This document shows positions 17,658 through 25,980 of a stretch of 64,000 nt of DNA, one piece after another (position 1 is the stretch's first letter; each line of letters begins with the position of its first letter). Origin of the DNA: JAFAGX01 sp035624215 (lineage in GTDB: Bacteria; Acidobacteriota; Terriglobia; Terriglobales; Acidobacteriaceae); the NCBI GenBank assembly GCA_035624215.1, contig DASPRY010000191.1, forward strand, positions 1 to 64,000, read 5' to 3'. The position numbers were made by a program, and so were the translations under genes. The notes under the pieces were generated by a model. It saw only the letters and a list, made by a program, of their open reading frames with translations, was not told the DNA's origin and did no database searches.

Positions 17658-19050
17658 ACGCGTGTAATCCCGGCAGAAGATAGGTGACACCGAAGAAGGT
17701 GAACATGACCACAGCGAATCCGAGAATCGCGAAATAGGCTGCGCGACGCCCGCGCCAGCCGCGCGTAATTCGCATGTGCAGATAGCCGGCATACACCAAC
17801 CAGGTGATCGCCGCCCAGGTTTCTTTGGGGTCCCAGCTCCAATAAGAGCCCCAGGTGCGGTTTGCCCAGTACGCACCGGCCGCAATCATCAACGTAAGCA
17901 GAGGAAATGCGATGGCGATGGTGCGGTAAGTGATGCGGTCAAGTTCCTCCGCGCTGGGAAGCATGCGCTCCAAGTCGCTGCGGCGCCAGAGCAGCAGCAG
18001 GTAGAGCAACGAAACAAAGATTCCGCCTACCAAGCCGGAAAGGATGAAAGGGCTGGCAGCCAAACTGGTCGGAAACAAGCCATCGGCATCGAGCGAAGCG
18101 TATTGTCCATTGCGCGCACGCAGCAGAAAGAACGACAGCGCCATGGCCTGCAGCAGAATGCTCACGAATACCGCACGATTTGCCATGTCCAGGAGTCCCT
18201 GATTCTCGGTTTTGCGCGAGATGAAGTAGAGCACCAGCGGCGCGGCTACTGCTGCCAGCACGATCAACATCACCCAGCCGAGGTCAGGGATCACGACGAA
18301 CAAACGCACGCCCTTGGAAATGAACACCTCAGATTTGTCCTGGGGATTCCATGCCACGACATTTAGGCCTCCCCACTTCTCGAAGCGCGTGAGCACGCCA
18401 GCATAAGTGGCGATGCCAAAAAGGCTGGTTGCAACCAGGAATGTCTCGGTCTTTACTTTGTCCTGGATGAGAAACATCATCGCGAGTGCAAAACTCAGGG
18501 CACAGGCGGCATACGCCAGCATGGCCAACGTGACGTGCACGTGCAGCCAGGTAGACTGCAGAGCAGGAACCAGCGGGTGCACCTCGGTACGCAACAGTTG
18601 CATCAGGACAACGCCGACGATGGCCACTGGCATGGTCACAGTACCTATGACCTTCACCCCGTACTTTTTCTCGGCTATGAGCGTCAACACGGCCAACGTC
18701 CAAACAAAACTAAGAAGCATCTCATAAATGCTGGCGAAGGGAGGATGGCCAGCCTCATACCAGCGATGTGCCACCGCCCCGGTATTTGCCAGCAAACCTG
18801 CCCAGGTTGCCAGCGAGGCAAAGCGGATATAGGAGGGTATGCCGGTCACGCCAAATCCCAGATACAGAGTTCCCGCGCCGGCATAGAAAATCAGCGCGGC
18901 ATAGAGAAGATTGGACTCACTGAGCAAGTTGCCGCCCTTGACTACATTCAGAAATGCCATGAACAGCAGGAAGGCGATTCCCAATCCCACCATGACCAGC
19001 AGCGTCGTTCCTGCGGCTTTTGGTTGCTGTTCAGCTGTTGCACGTGCCAT
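17650..19050 (-). CDS. resC: Cytochrome c maturation protein ResC/CcsA
   Basis: System II haem-handling membrane protein: delivers haem across the membrane for covalent attachment to CXXCH motifs together with ResB. It shows many TM helices, conserved periplasmic histidines (WLHVHVTLA) and the tryptophan-rich WWD-type motif WGSYWSWDPKETWAAITW near the C-terminus. ATG 19050 is chosen because AGGGGGA lies just upstream. It is followed by an overlapping kinase and preceded by resB with a 25-bp gap. It plausibly services the many multihaem cytochromes encoded next door. Confidence 0.94.
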   Translation of the reverse strand: MARATAEQQPKAAGTTLLVMVGLGIAFLLFMAFLNVVKGGNLLSESNLLYAALIFYAGAGTLYLGFGVTGIPSYIRFASLATWAGLLANTGAVAHRWYEAGHPPFASIYEMLLSFVWTLAVLTLIAEKKYGVKVIGTVTMPVAIVGVVLMQLLRTEVHPLVPALQSTWLHVHVTLAMLAYAACALSFALAMMFLIQDKVKTETFLVATSLFGIATYAGVLTRFEKWGGLNVVAWNPQDKSEVFISKGVRLFVVIPDLGWVMLIVLAAVAAPLVLYFISRKTENQGLLDMANRAVFVSILLQAMALSFFLLRARNGQYASLDADGLFPTSLAASPFILSGLVGGIFVSLLYLLLLWRRSDLERMLPSAEELDRITYRTIAIAFPLLTLMIAAGAYWANRTWGSYWSWDPKETWAAITWLVYAGYLHMRITRGWRGRRAAYFAILGFAVVMFTFFGVTYLLPGLHAYA

Positions 19051-19075
19051 AAAGGTCCCCCTATGTCCGAGCTCG

Positions 19076-20509
19076 CTAGCCCGCAAGTGAGGTGGCATGC
19101 TCTGCAGCGTCGGCCACCGCTTTACTCTTGATCTCTGCCTCGATTTCCTTTACCAGCTTTCGAAACTTTTGTTCAAAAACGTCTTTGTTGCGGTTCGCAG
19201 CGCCGCCCAACCAAAGTGTCACGCGGCCTGATCCGTCTTTTAAAAGCACTGCCCAAATGCGGGTGTGAACAATGTAGAAGACGAAAACCAAACCGAAGCC
19301 CATGACCATCACGCCCGCCCAAACCGACCATTGTCCCGGCTCATGTGAAACCTCGAGGCCGGTGTAATAGGCCATCTGAACATCTTTTCCTTCAAACCTG
19401 TAGGGTGAGGACGCGTTATGTTCGAAGCCGGGAATCGGTGGCAGCCAGACATTGATTGGCTTCGCTGTCTTTCCGGATTCAACCACCAGGTGCGCTGCGG
19501 GATTTTCCAGATTGTTGGAACGTGCGTAGATCTGACCATCCTGCACGACAAAATCAGGGATGAACTCGGCCAGGCGCACCGTTGTCTCCTGGTCAAGCGG
19601 CAATGTTTCACCCAGGCCGAGAGCGATCACTCGAGCCTCGCCCTGCCCGTTTGCGGGAGTAGCATTGAGAACCAACTTGTCGATTTTTCCGGTTGGCCCA
19701 TAACTTGCCTGATAAACACGAACGCCTTGGTAAATGAGTGGGTCGTTAACCACAATTTCCTTGGCTTGAATTTCCCTTCCATCTTCAATCACGGCGAGCT
19801 TGGACCACCATCGTTTGGGAGTTCCGTCAGCATAATTTTCCTGGCCAGCCCCATCACAGCGAATCACAAACGGCAAGGTACGAGTGACGCCGTTCTGTTG
19901 TACCTGGCTCGTTTGCTGGCCGCGGCTTAGGGAAATGAAACCGCGCCAGCCGTACAGCGCATCGACGATGCCGCCGAGAAAAATCAGCAGCAGGCTGGCA
20001 TGCACGATGTAAACTGACATTTCCGAAATCCGGTTGCGTTCTCCAAATAAGGAGAAATTGTTTTCGCGCACGATGCGCTCCGGCTTGAACCCCCCCTTCT
20101 GAAATACACGTTCGGCCGCCACCAGCGCGGTCTCCTCGTCTGGAATTGCAATCTGCGCTTGGTGGGGCAGAACTTTGCGGAAAGTCTCATCAGGACTTTT
20201 ATAGGGACGCGAATAGAAACGCCATGAATTCGGGAACCGCTGGATGGAAGCCGCAATAATGGAGAGACTGACCAAGGCAAGCAACAGCACAAACCACCAT
20301 GCATGGAAGACGTCGGTCAATCCCAGACCATCCAGTAGGCGCAGCATTTGCGGCGAATAAGCACGCTGCATCTCATCTGGATCCGTCGCCGGGCGCTGCA
20401 GGATGAGCGTGCCAGCGGCCGAGATGATCACCGTCACAATCAGCAGAATGACCCCAGTTTTAATTGCACCGAATGTCTGCCAAAGTCGCCGAATCATTGA
20501 TGCAGCCAT
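19076..20509 (-). CDS. resB: Cytochrome c maturation protein ResB/Ccs1
   Basis: Partner of ResC in the system II cytochrome c synthetase. The ResB domain is recognised by N-terminal TM helices (IKTGVILLIVTVIISAAGTLIL), the paired helices with a HASLLLIFLGGIVD motif carrying a conserved haem-ligand His, the periplasmic beta-rich region, and a last TM before the charged C-terminus. Start ATG 20509 has AGGGGA upstream; the longer frame to 20794 has no homology. 477 residues is normal. Confidence 0.92.
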   Translation of the reverse strand: MAASMIRRLWQTFGAIKTGVILLIVTVIISAAGTLILQRPATDPDEMQRAYSPQMLRLLDGLGLTDVFHAWWFVLLLALVSLSIIAASIQRFPNSWRFYSRPYKSPDETFRKVLPHQAQIAIPDEETALVAAERVFQKGGFKPERIVRENNFSLFGERNRISEMSVYIVHASLLLIFLGGIVDALYGWRGFISLSRGQQTSQVQQNGVTRTLPFVIRCDGAGQENYADGTPKRWWSKLAVIEDGREIQAKEIVVNDPLIYQGVRVYQASYGPTGKIDKLVLNATPANGQGEARVIALGLGETLPLDQETTVRLAEFIPDFVVQDGQIYARSNNLENPAAHLVVESGKTAKPINVWLPPIPGFEHNASSPYRFEGKDVQMAYYTGLEVSHEPGQWSVWAGVMVMGFGLVFVFYIVHTRIWAVLLKDGSGRVTLWLGGAANRNKDVFEQKFRKLVKEIEAEIKSKAVADAAEHATSLAG

Positions 20510-21082
20510 AAATTTCCCCTTCCTCGCGAATCCGCCCTTGCACGTTTTCCGCCACGCGAACGCGCCTTGGGGAAGTTGTTGAATTTCTATAAATAGCTCG
20601 TTGCGTAATACCGAGATCGATACAGATTCTTGGGCAATTTGACCCAGACAGCACAGGGACACGGAGCCATTTCGCGCAGCGCTGAGACCCAACCTCATAC
20701 CTCGACCCCATGTGTCCACTCTAGGGGGCGGTCCGGCACAGCTTGTGTGATGAAGATCACAACTCGATGTGAGGTGGATCATGGTCGCGGTCAAGAGGGG
20801 GGTATCGAATGTTTGCTGAGGTCGATGGTGCGAGCAGATTCTAAACTGGGGTTGCTGAAATATACCGCAGAGGCTTTGAAAATACTTGCGTCATTTCACC
20901 AATACATCTGCGTGAGAAGCCCCAATCTGATGAAATCCGCCGCTGCGGCGATCTTCAACAGCGCGAATTGCTACCAAGAAGGCATTTCGATTCATATACT
21001 TACGAGGGACGTTAAAGAATTCAACAACATCCGCGGCAAGGGTCAACTTCGTGCATTACCACCTCGGGAGGTAGTGGCAGCA
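20510..21082. other. 573-bp divergent intergenic region
   Basis: Non-coding space between resB (leftward) and the 16-haem cytochrome (rightward). It holds a CRP/FNR-type palindrome at 20746-20761. A reading frame covers the right part but has no protein-like composition before the signal peptide. No hairpin terminator or RNA gene is seen. Confidence 0.6.
20746..20761. promoter_or_regulatory. CRP/FNR-family binding site
   Basis: TGTGAT-GAAG-ATCACA, a perfect 6-4-6 palindrome that exactly matches TGTGA-N6-TCACA, the E. coli CRP half-site arrangement. It sits 237 bases from the resB start and about 320 from the cytochrome start, so it could act on either. The same core occurs at 32766-32785. 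Confidence 0.7.
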
Positions 21083-22534
21083 GTGGATTTGGGCCGTGCC
21101 AATTCGAGTTTCAGCAGAACCGGCGCAAAGTGGACTCTGACATGCAGTTTCCTAGTCCTTACCGCCGCGAACACTTTCGCCGCTAAGCACCCAGTGCCAC
21201 TGGACCCGAAAGCCGATCCCTCTACTTGCATCGCCTGTCACGAAGATAAGACTAAGGGCAAATCCGTGCATTCGGCGATGTCGATGGGCTGCATGAGTTG
21301 TCACGAGATTCGTGTCAACCGCGACGTCACGCATGTAAAGCTGATCACAGCCACGCCTTACAAGCTCTGCCTCACCTGCCACGGCGACAAAGATGCCGCG
21401 CAGATCAAGGGGCGCGTCCACCCACCCGCGGTGCGTGATTGCCTGACCTGCCACGATCCGCATACTTCCGACAACAAGAACCAGTTACTAAAGGTGACTT
21501 CGGGCGACAAGAAGGACAACTTGTGCCTCACCTGCCACACACAGGGATTGGATGTCCCTCAAACCGGCAGCCGTCACGCCGCGCTCGATGTGGGCTGCGA
21601 GACCTGCCACGCCGTGCACAAAACCGGCGAACGGGGCAAGCGCGAATTTGATTTTCACCTGGTCAAGGACGCCCCTACGCTTTGTACCGATTGTCACGAT
21701 CCCAAGGACGCCGGCTTACTCAAAGCCCACCAGGGACAGCCCTTCGTGGCCGCCGATTGCCTTACCTGTCACGATCCGCACCAGTCGAGATTCCCCAAGC
21801 TGATGCAGGCGTTCCTGCACGATCCTTTCGCGTCGAAGCAGTGCGACATCTGCCATCAGCCCGCCAAGGAAAGCAAAGTTGTCCTGACCCAGGCTAACGC
21901 CAAAGATTTGTGCGTCACCTGCCACTCTGACAAGGCCGATCAGATCGCCAAGGCGCAGGTCCAGCATCCGGGCGCAGCGGGCGATTGCACCGATTGCCAC
22001 GATCCACATGCTGGCCGTTCGCCCGGATTCCCTAAGCCGGATGCCGTTTTGGTCTGCCTCGGCTGCCATAGCGAACAAGCGGAGGAGTTTAAGAAGGCAC
22101 ACCTGCACCAGCCGGCTTTTCAACAAGGCTGCGCCATCTGCCATGAGCCACACGGCGGGGAAAACGCCCATTTACTGCGAGTAAAAGAAATTAACCCGCT
22201 TTGCCTGGAATGCCATGGACCAGACGCACCCGAACCTAAGCCGTTGCAGAACCAGCCTCTAATCACCATTTTCGACGGCAAGGTAAAACTGCCGCAGGAT
22301 TATTTCAAGAAGGTGCCGGTGCTGCCCCTGAAGTATGGCACCGGTCACCCCATCGATGGACACCCTGTAGCCAAAGCAATCAACGTGAAGACAAAGGCGG
22401 TGACTGAGCTGACTTGTCTTAGCTGCCACCAACCGCACGCTTCGGCGGAGAGCGCGCTACTCGTGAAAGATCAGGAGGCCAACATGGCCTTCTGTAAGAC
22501 CTGCCACGCGGAAGGGACCATGACACCGCGGTAA
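21083..22534 (+). CDS. Secreted 16-haem c-type cytochrome
   Basis: Sixteen CXXCH motifs in about 480 residues, most with the doubled-CXXCH spacing of the DmsE/NrfB-like superfamily, starting at CIACH and ending at CKTCH; many are followed by DPH, AVH or EPH, supplying distal His ligands. The signal peptide runs up to TAANTFAA before KHPVPLD. The start is uncertain: GTG 21083 is proposed, 11 bases after GGGAGG; GTG 21074 is the alternative. The roughly 150 residues of frame upstream are not protein-like. Likely a periplasmic or outer-membrane-facing electron wire. First gene of the rightward electron-transfer cluster. Confidence 0.9.
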   Translation: MDLGRANSSFSRTGAKWTLTCSFLVLTAANTFAAKHPVPLDPKADPSTCIACHEDKTKGKSVHSAMSMGCMSCHEIRVNRDVTHVKLITATPYKLCLTCHGDKDAAQIKGRVHPPAVRDCLTCHDPHTSDNKNQLLKVTSGDKKDNLCLTCHTQGLDVPQTGSRHAALDVGCETCHAVHKTGERGKREFDFHLVKDAPTLCTDCHDPKDAGLLKAHQGQPFVAADCLTCHDPHQSRFPKLMQAFLHDPFASKQCDICHQPAKESKVVLTQANAKDLCVTCHSDKADQIAKAQVQHPGAAGDCTDCHDPHAGRSPGFPKPDAVLVCLGCHSEQAEEFKKAHLHQPAFQQGCAICHEPHGGENAHLLRVKEINPLCLECHGPDAPEPKPLQNQPLITIFDGKVKLPQDYFKKVPVLPLKYGTGHPIDGHPVAKAINVKTKAVTELTCLSCHQPHASAESALLVKDQEANMAFCKTCHAEGTMTPR

Positions 22535-22550
22535 GAGGGGAGTATTGAAA

Positions 22551-23786
22551 ATGTATCGCTCAAATTGGATGCCGTCGCGCAAGGTCCTCATTGGTTTGGC
22601 GGTGCTGGTTGTCCTTGTCCTGGGCGGCTCTCCGGCACACGCGCAGAAGAAAAACAAGAAAGCGGCAAGTACGGCAGGCGTCGTAGACAAAACCAAGAAA
22701 GTCTACTTTGATATCAGCAAGATCATCTGGCCGAACCCACCGGCCATTACGCGCATAAAGTTTCTGAGCATTTTCACCGGCCAGAAAATTGACTGGGCGG
22801 GTTTGCAAACCACGCAGAAGCCCAAGCAATCGTGGATGGACCGGCTGGCAGGCGCGCAACCGGACCAGCAAGTCAAGGATGCGAAGAAGAAGATCGGGTT
22901 CCAGTTGATACGCCCGTACGGTGTGGCCGCGGATTCCAAGGGGAATATCTACGTGGCGGACCAAGGCGTGGCAGCAATTTTCATTTTTTCGCCGGAAACC
23001 GGCGATATGCAACTCATCAAGAATGGCCAAGACGCACACCTGCCTATGGTCACCGGGTTGGCGATGGACGACAACGACCGGCTATTTGTGGCCGATGCAA
23101 AGCTGCATCACGTGCTGGTGTTCAACGCCGAACACCTAGCGGAGGCATCTTTCGGTGCCGAGTCCCTGGTATCTCCAGCAGGCATCGCCCTGGACAAGGA
23201 GAACCGCTTCGTTTACGTGGTGGACACGCAGCAGGACCAGGTGCTGGTTTTCGATGCCGACAACTACAAGCTGCTTCGCCGTATTGGGACCGGGGGGAAG
23301 AAACATACGCTGACGAGCGAGGGCGATTTCTCATTGCCTACGGGCGTGGCGGTGGACAAAGACGGCAACGTTTACGTCACTGACACGCTGAACAACCGAG
23401 TCGAGATTTTTGATGCCGACGGCGGTTTCATGAGCCAATTCGGAAAGTCTGGCGATGGCCCCGGGCATTTTGCTCGTCCCAAGGGAATCGCCGTCGATGG
23501 CGACGGACACATCTGGGTGGCTGACGAGGTCCAATGCCGGGTGCAGGTCTTCGACAAAGACGCCCAACTATTGATTTATTTCGGCGGGCCGGGATTTTAT
23601 CCCGGGCAGTTCAATGCCTTGTACGGAATTGCCTTTGACACTGCTACTAACCGCATCATCACCAGCGAGCAATTCCCCGGCCGCGTGCAGATATTCCGCT
23701 ATGTGACTGATGCCGAAGCCGCAGCCGAGAAGGCGCGCCGTGAGGCCGAGCAGAAGACGCCGAAAGCAGCTGGTTCGACGTCGTAG
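22551..23786 (+). CDS. Secreted NHL-repeat beta-propeller, cluster copy 1
   Basis: Signal peptide (VLIGLAVLVVLVLGGSPAHA) then a basic stretch, an 80-residue linker and about six NHL repeats with the pattern (P)xGVAxDxxGNxYVxDxxNxRVxxF, e.g. LPTGVAVDKDGNVYVTD and RPKGIAVDGDGHIWVAD. Forms a six-bladed propeller for protein or glycan contact. ATG 22551 has AGAGGGGAG 8 bases upstream. It lies 16 bases after the 16-haem cytochrome gene. The C-terminus is a charged Ala/Glu/Lys tail. Confidence 0.88.
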   Translation: MYRSNWMPSRKVLIGLAVLVVLVLGGSPAHAQKKNKKAASTAGVVDKTKKVYFDISKIIWPNPPAITRIKFLSIFTGQKIDWAGLQTTQKPKQSWMDRLAGAQPDQQVKDAKKKIGFQLIRPYGVAADSKGNIYVADQGVAAIFIFSPETGDMQLIKNGQDAHLPMVTGLAMDDNDRLFVADAKLHHVLVFNAEHLAEASFGAESLVSPAGIALDKENRFVYVVDTQQDQVLVFDADNYKLLRRIGTGGKKHTLTSEGDFSLPTGVAVDKDGNVYVTDTLNNRVEIFDADGGFMSQFGKSGDGPGHFARPKGIAVDGDGHIWVADEVQCRVQVFDKDAQLLIYFGGPGFYPGQFNALYGIAFDTATNRIITSEQFPGRVQIFRYVTDAEAAAEKARREAEQKTPKAAGSTS

Positions 23787-23948
23787 AGAGCGAGGTGGCC
23801 AGACCCAAAGGCACAAGATTCCGCGGCGCCGCAAGCCGAAGCAAGTCTTGGTCGGTTTGCCAACCTCGGAGCAAGAAAGCGAGTACTCAAGGGCCCTTAA
23901 GTTAAGGTGTTGCAACACAGATTAAACAGATTAACTGGAGGTTTGCCA

Positions 23949-24863
23949 ATGAAACGAATCCTATTAGTACTGATGGTGGCTCTGGTAGCAGTGGGAATCG
24001 CCGCTGCCCAGGTCAGCTCACCAACGCTAGACGTTCTTGGCGCACACAACATTTACGGTCGTGGTTGTGTGGGCTGCCATGCACCACACAGCGGCGCTGC
24101 CGGCAACGGCGGGAAGACTTCTCCCAACAGCGGCAACTTGGCACTGTGGGGCGAAGACATGTCGCCGCTCTATGGTGTAACCCTCAAGTTTGGCAACGCT
24201 GGAGGTTATCCGGTAACGCTACCCAATTACGCCACCGGTGGCTATCCGGCGTCTCCAGATGATGGCTATTTCGGCATCATTACCTGCCTAAGCTGCCATG
24301 ATGGCAATCTGGCGAAGGTCGGCATGATGAAAGGTACGACTGTAGAAACAGTCACCATCGCCGGCGCAACCTTCAATCCCCCAACCCTACTTGGGAATGA
24401 TGGCTCAGGCGCTGGAAATTACGAAAACGACCACCCGGTGGGACCGCTAGCGAACCCCGGGTGCGGCGGCCCGTACAACTGGGACTGCACCATCAACGCT
24501 AACGGCTCGATCAGCTTCACAGGGCCGGAAGGGAAACAGTTCATAGCCGACTACTATGACGTGACTGCCGGCAATGGGCCAATTGCCAACCTGGTGTTGG
24601 TGCCGGGGACGACTCCCGGTTTCGCGGGGTCGCTAACGAGCAATTCATGGCTCAAGTGCACCACGTGCCACGATCAGCACGACATGCTCTATTTCAATAC
24701 CGCTGCTGCCGGACCGGCTGTGATCAAACCAACGCATTTCTTTGTGCGCGGCTGGTACGATCCAGGTAACAGCGCCACGAGCAACAGCGCAGCGCAGTTC
24801 TGCCGCGGTTGCCATGGCGGCGAATCCAACGAAGCGCACGGCCAGATCGTGCCGACCTCGTAG
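23949..24863 (+). CDS. Secreted tetrahaem c-type cytochrome (candidate extracellular/filament cytochrome)
   Basis: 305 residues with signal peptide (MKRILLVLMVALVAVGIAAA-Q) and four CXXCH motifs (CVGCH, CLSCH, CTTCH, CRGCH) set far apart in Gly/Asn/Thr-rich sequence. Besides the four haem-attaching His there are exactly six others (GAHN, APHSG, NDHPVG, DQHD, PTHF, EAHG), enough for bis-His ligation of every haem. Low haem density, secretion and a neighbouring PpiC isomerase and propellers resemble Geobacter OmcE/OmcS nanowire loci; homology is not proven. Start ATG 23949 has GGAGG 7 bases upstream. A hairpin follows the stop. Confidence 0.88.
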   Translation: MKRILLVLMVALVAVGIAAAQVSSPTLDVLGAHNIYGRGCVGCHAPHSGAAGNGGKTSPNSGNLALWGEDMSPLYGVTLKFGNAGGYPVTLPNYATGGYPASPDDGYFGIITCLSCHDGNLAKVGMMKGTTVETVTIAGATFNPPTLLGNDGSGAGNYENDHPVGPLANPGCGGPYNWDCTINANGSISFTGPEGKQFIADYYDVTAGNGPIANLVLVPGTTPGFAGSLTSNSWLKCTTCHDQHDMLYFNTAAAGPAVIKPTHFFVRGWYDPGNSATSNSAAQFCRGCHGGESNEAHGQIVPTS

Positions 24864-24873
24864 TTCTTTACCG

Positions 24874-24895
24874 GGGGAGGACGGATGTCCTCCCC
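24874..24895 (+). terminator. Strong intercistronic hairpin (partial terminator)
   Basis: Perfect 9-bp GC-rich stem GGGGAGGAC/GTCCTCCCC with a GGAT loop, 10 bases after the cytochrome stop and followed by TCTTGTT. It could stop part of transcription or protect the cytochrome mRNA 3' end, giving more cytochrome than downstream products. Confidence 0.55.
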
Positions 24896-24953
24896 TCTTG
24901 TTAGAAACCGCTGTTATTCGTCGCCGGAGTGGGGACGGAGGACAAGAGGAATT

Positions 24954-25970
24954 ATGAAGTGCAAGATCGCCATCATCGCTTTCTTGGTGGCCGCTACGCT
25001 AGCGGTACACGGCCAAGAGCTGGGCGCACTGCCATCACACGTTGTGCAGTCGAGGCCGGTAGCACGGGTCAACGGCACGATACTGACGGACCGTGATTTG
25101 CTGTTCGAGATGTACGCTATCTTCCCCTACGCCAAGCAGCACAACGGATTCCCCAAAGCGATGGAGGCGGACATCCGCCGGGGTGCCATGAAGATGATTG
25201 AGTTCGAGGAACTGGTGTACCAGGAAGCTCTGCGGCGAGAGATGACCATCGCGCCAGAGCGACTGACCAAAGCGGAGAAACAGTTCCGCGAGCAATTCGA
25301 AACCGAGCAGCAGTACCAAGAATTCTTGCAGGTTGAGGACAAGGGCTCCCCGCAGGTGCTGCGGACGAAAATCAAGCGCTCGCTATTGATTGAGGACCTG
25401 CTGAAAGCGGAGGTTACCGACAAGTCCCATGTAACGCTGGCCGAGGCCAGGGCCTTCTACCGGAATTATCCGGAGCGTTTCAAGCTGCCCGAGATGTATG
25501 CGCTGCAAACGATCACCATCATGCCGCCAATTCGGCCAAGCCGGCAGAATCCCAACCCACCGCCGCCGACCGCGGAGGAGTTGAAGCAGATGAAGGCCCG
25601 CGCCGAAGACACCTTGCGGCAGGCGCAAGCCACCAAGAACTATGAAGAGTTCGGGATGCTGGCGGAGAAGATTTCCGAAGATGACTACCGGGTGATGATG
25701 GGAGACCACAAGAATAAGAGCGCAGCCGAGTTGCCACCGGAGATCGTGAAAGTAGCCTCCACGATGCAGCCGGGGCAAATCAGCGGGCTGATCTTGGTGG
25801 AGAACGCTTACACCATCATCCGGCTCAACAGCCACGATCCGGCGCGCATGCAAAAATTCGACGAAATTTACAACGACTTGCGGCTGCAAATGCAGTCGAA
25901 GAAAAAGGAAAAGCTGCAACAGGAGCTGGACGCCAGGCTCAGGAAAAACGCAAAGGTTGAAGAGCTTTAG
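24954..25970 (+). CDS. Secreted PpiC/SurA-type peptidyl-prolyl isomerase
   Basis: Signal peptide (KIAIIAFLVAATLAVHG) then a SurA-like N-terminal region (ARVNGTILTDRDLLFEM) and a C-terminal parvulin-like domain (about residues 195-310: YALQTITI, YEEFGMLAEKISED, LPPEIVKVASTMQPGQISGLI, YTIIRL). Expected periplasmic chaperone for folding the barrel or extracellular cytochrome. ATG 24954 has AAGAGGA upstream. Its stop lies 11 bases before the barrel ATG. Confidence 0.86.
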   Translation: MKCKIAIIAFLVAATLAVHGQELGALPSHVVQSRPVARVNGTILTDRDLLFEMYAIFPYAKQHNGFPKAMEADIRRGAMKMIEFEELVYQEALRREMTIAPERLTKAEKQFREQFETEQQYQEFLQVEDKGSPQVLRTKIKRSLLIEDLLKAEVTDKSHVTLAEARAFYRNYPERFKLPEMYALQTITIMPPIRPSRQNPNPPPPTAEELKQMKARAEDTLRQAQATKNYEEFGMLAEKISEDDYRVMMGDHKNKSAAELPPEIVKVASTMQPGQISGLILVENAYTIIRLNSHDPARMQKFDEIYNDLRLQMQSKKKEKLQQELDARLRKNAKVEEL

Positions 25971-25980
25971 GCGGAAATAT

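Noticed and set aside
17658..17885. 76-residue N-terminal extension of the kinase after resC
   Set aside because: It lies wholly within resC in another frame; the start at 17657 gives a normal kinase.
20630..21082. Long N-terminal extension of the 16-haem cytochrome frame
   Set aside because: Composition is not protein-like, it would place the signal peptide internally, and it covers the CRP/FNR-type site.
23907..23918. Perfect 12-bp palindrome GTGTTGCAACAC before the tetrahaem gene
   Set aside because: Single copy, differs from the TGTGAT-N4-ATCACA sites, and lies 30 bp from the start inside the operon; too short to claim as an operator.
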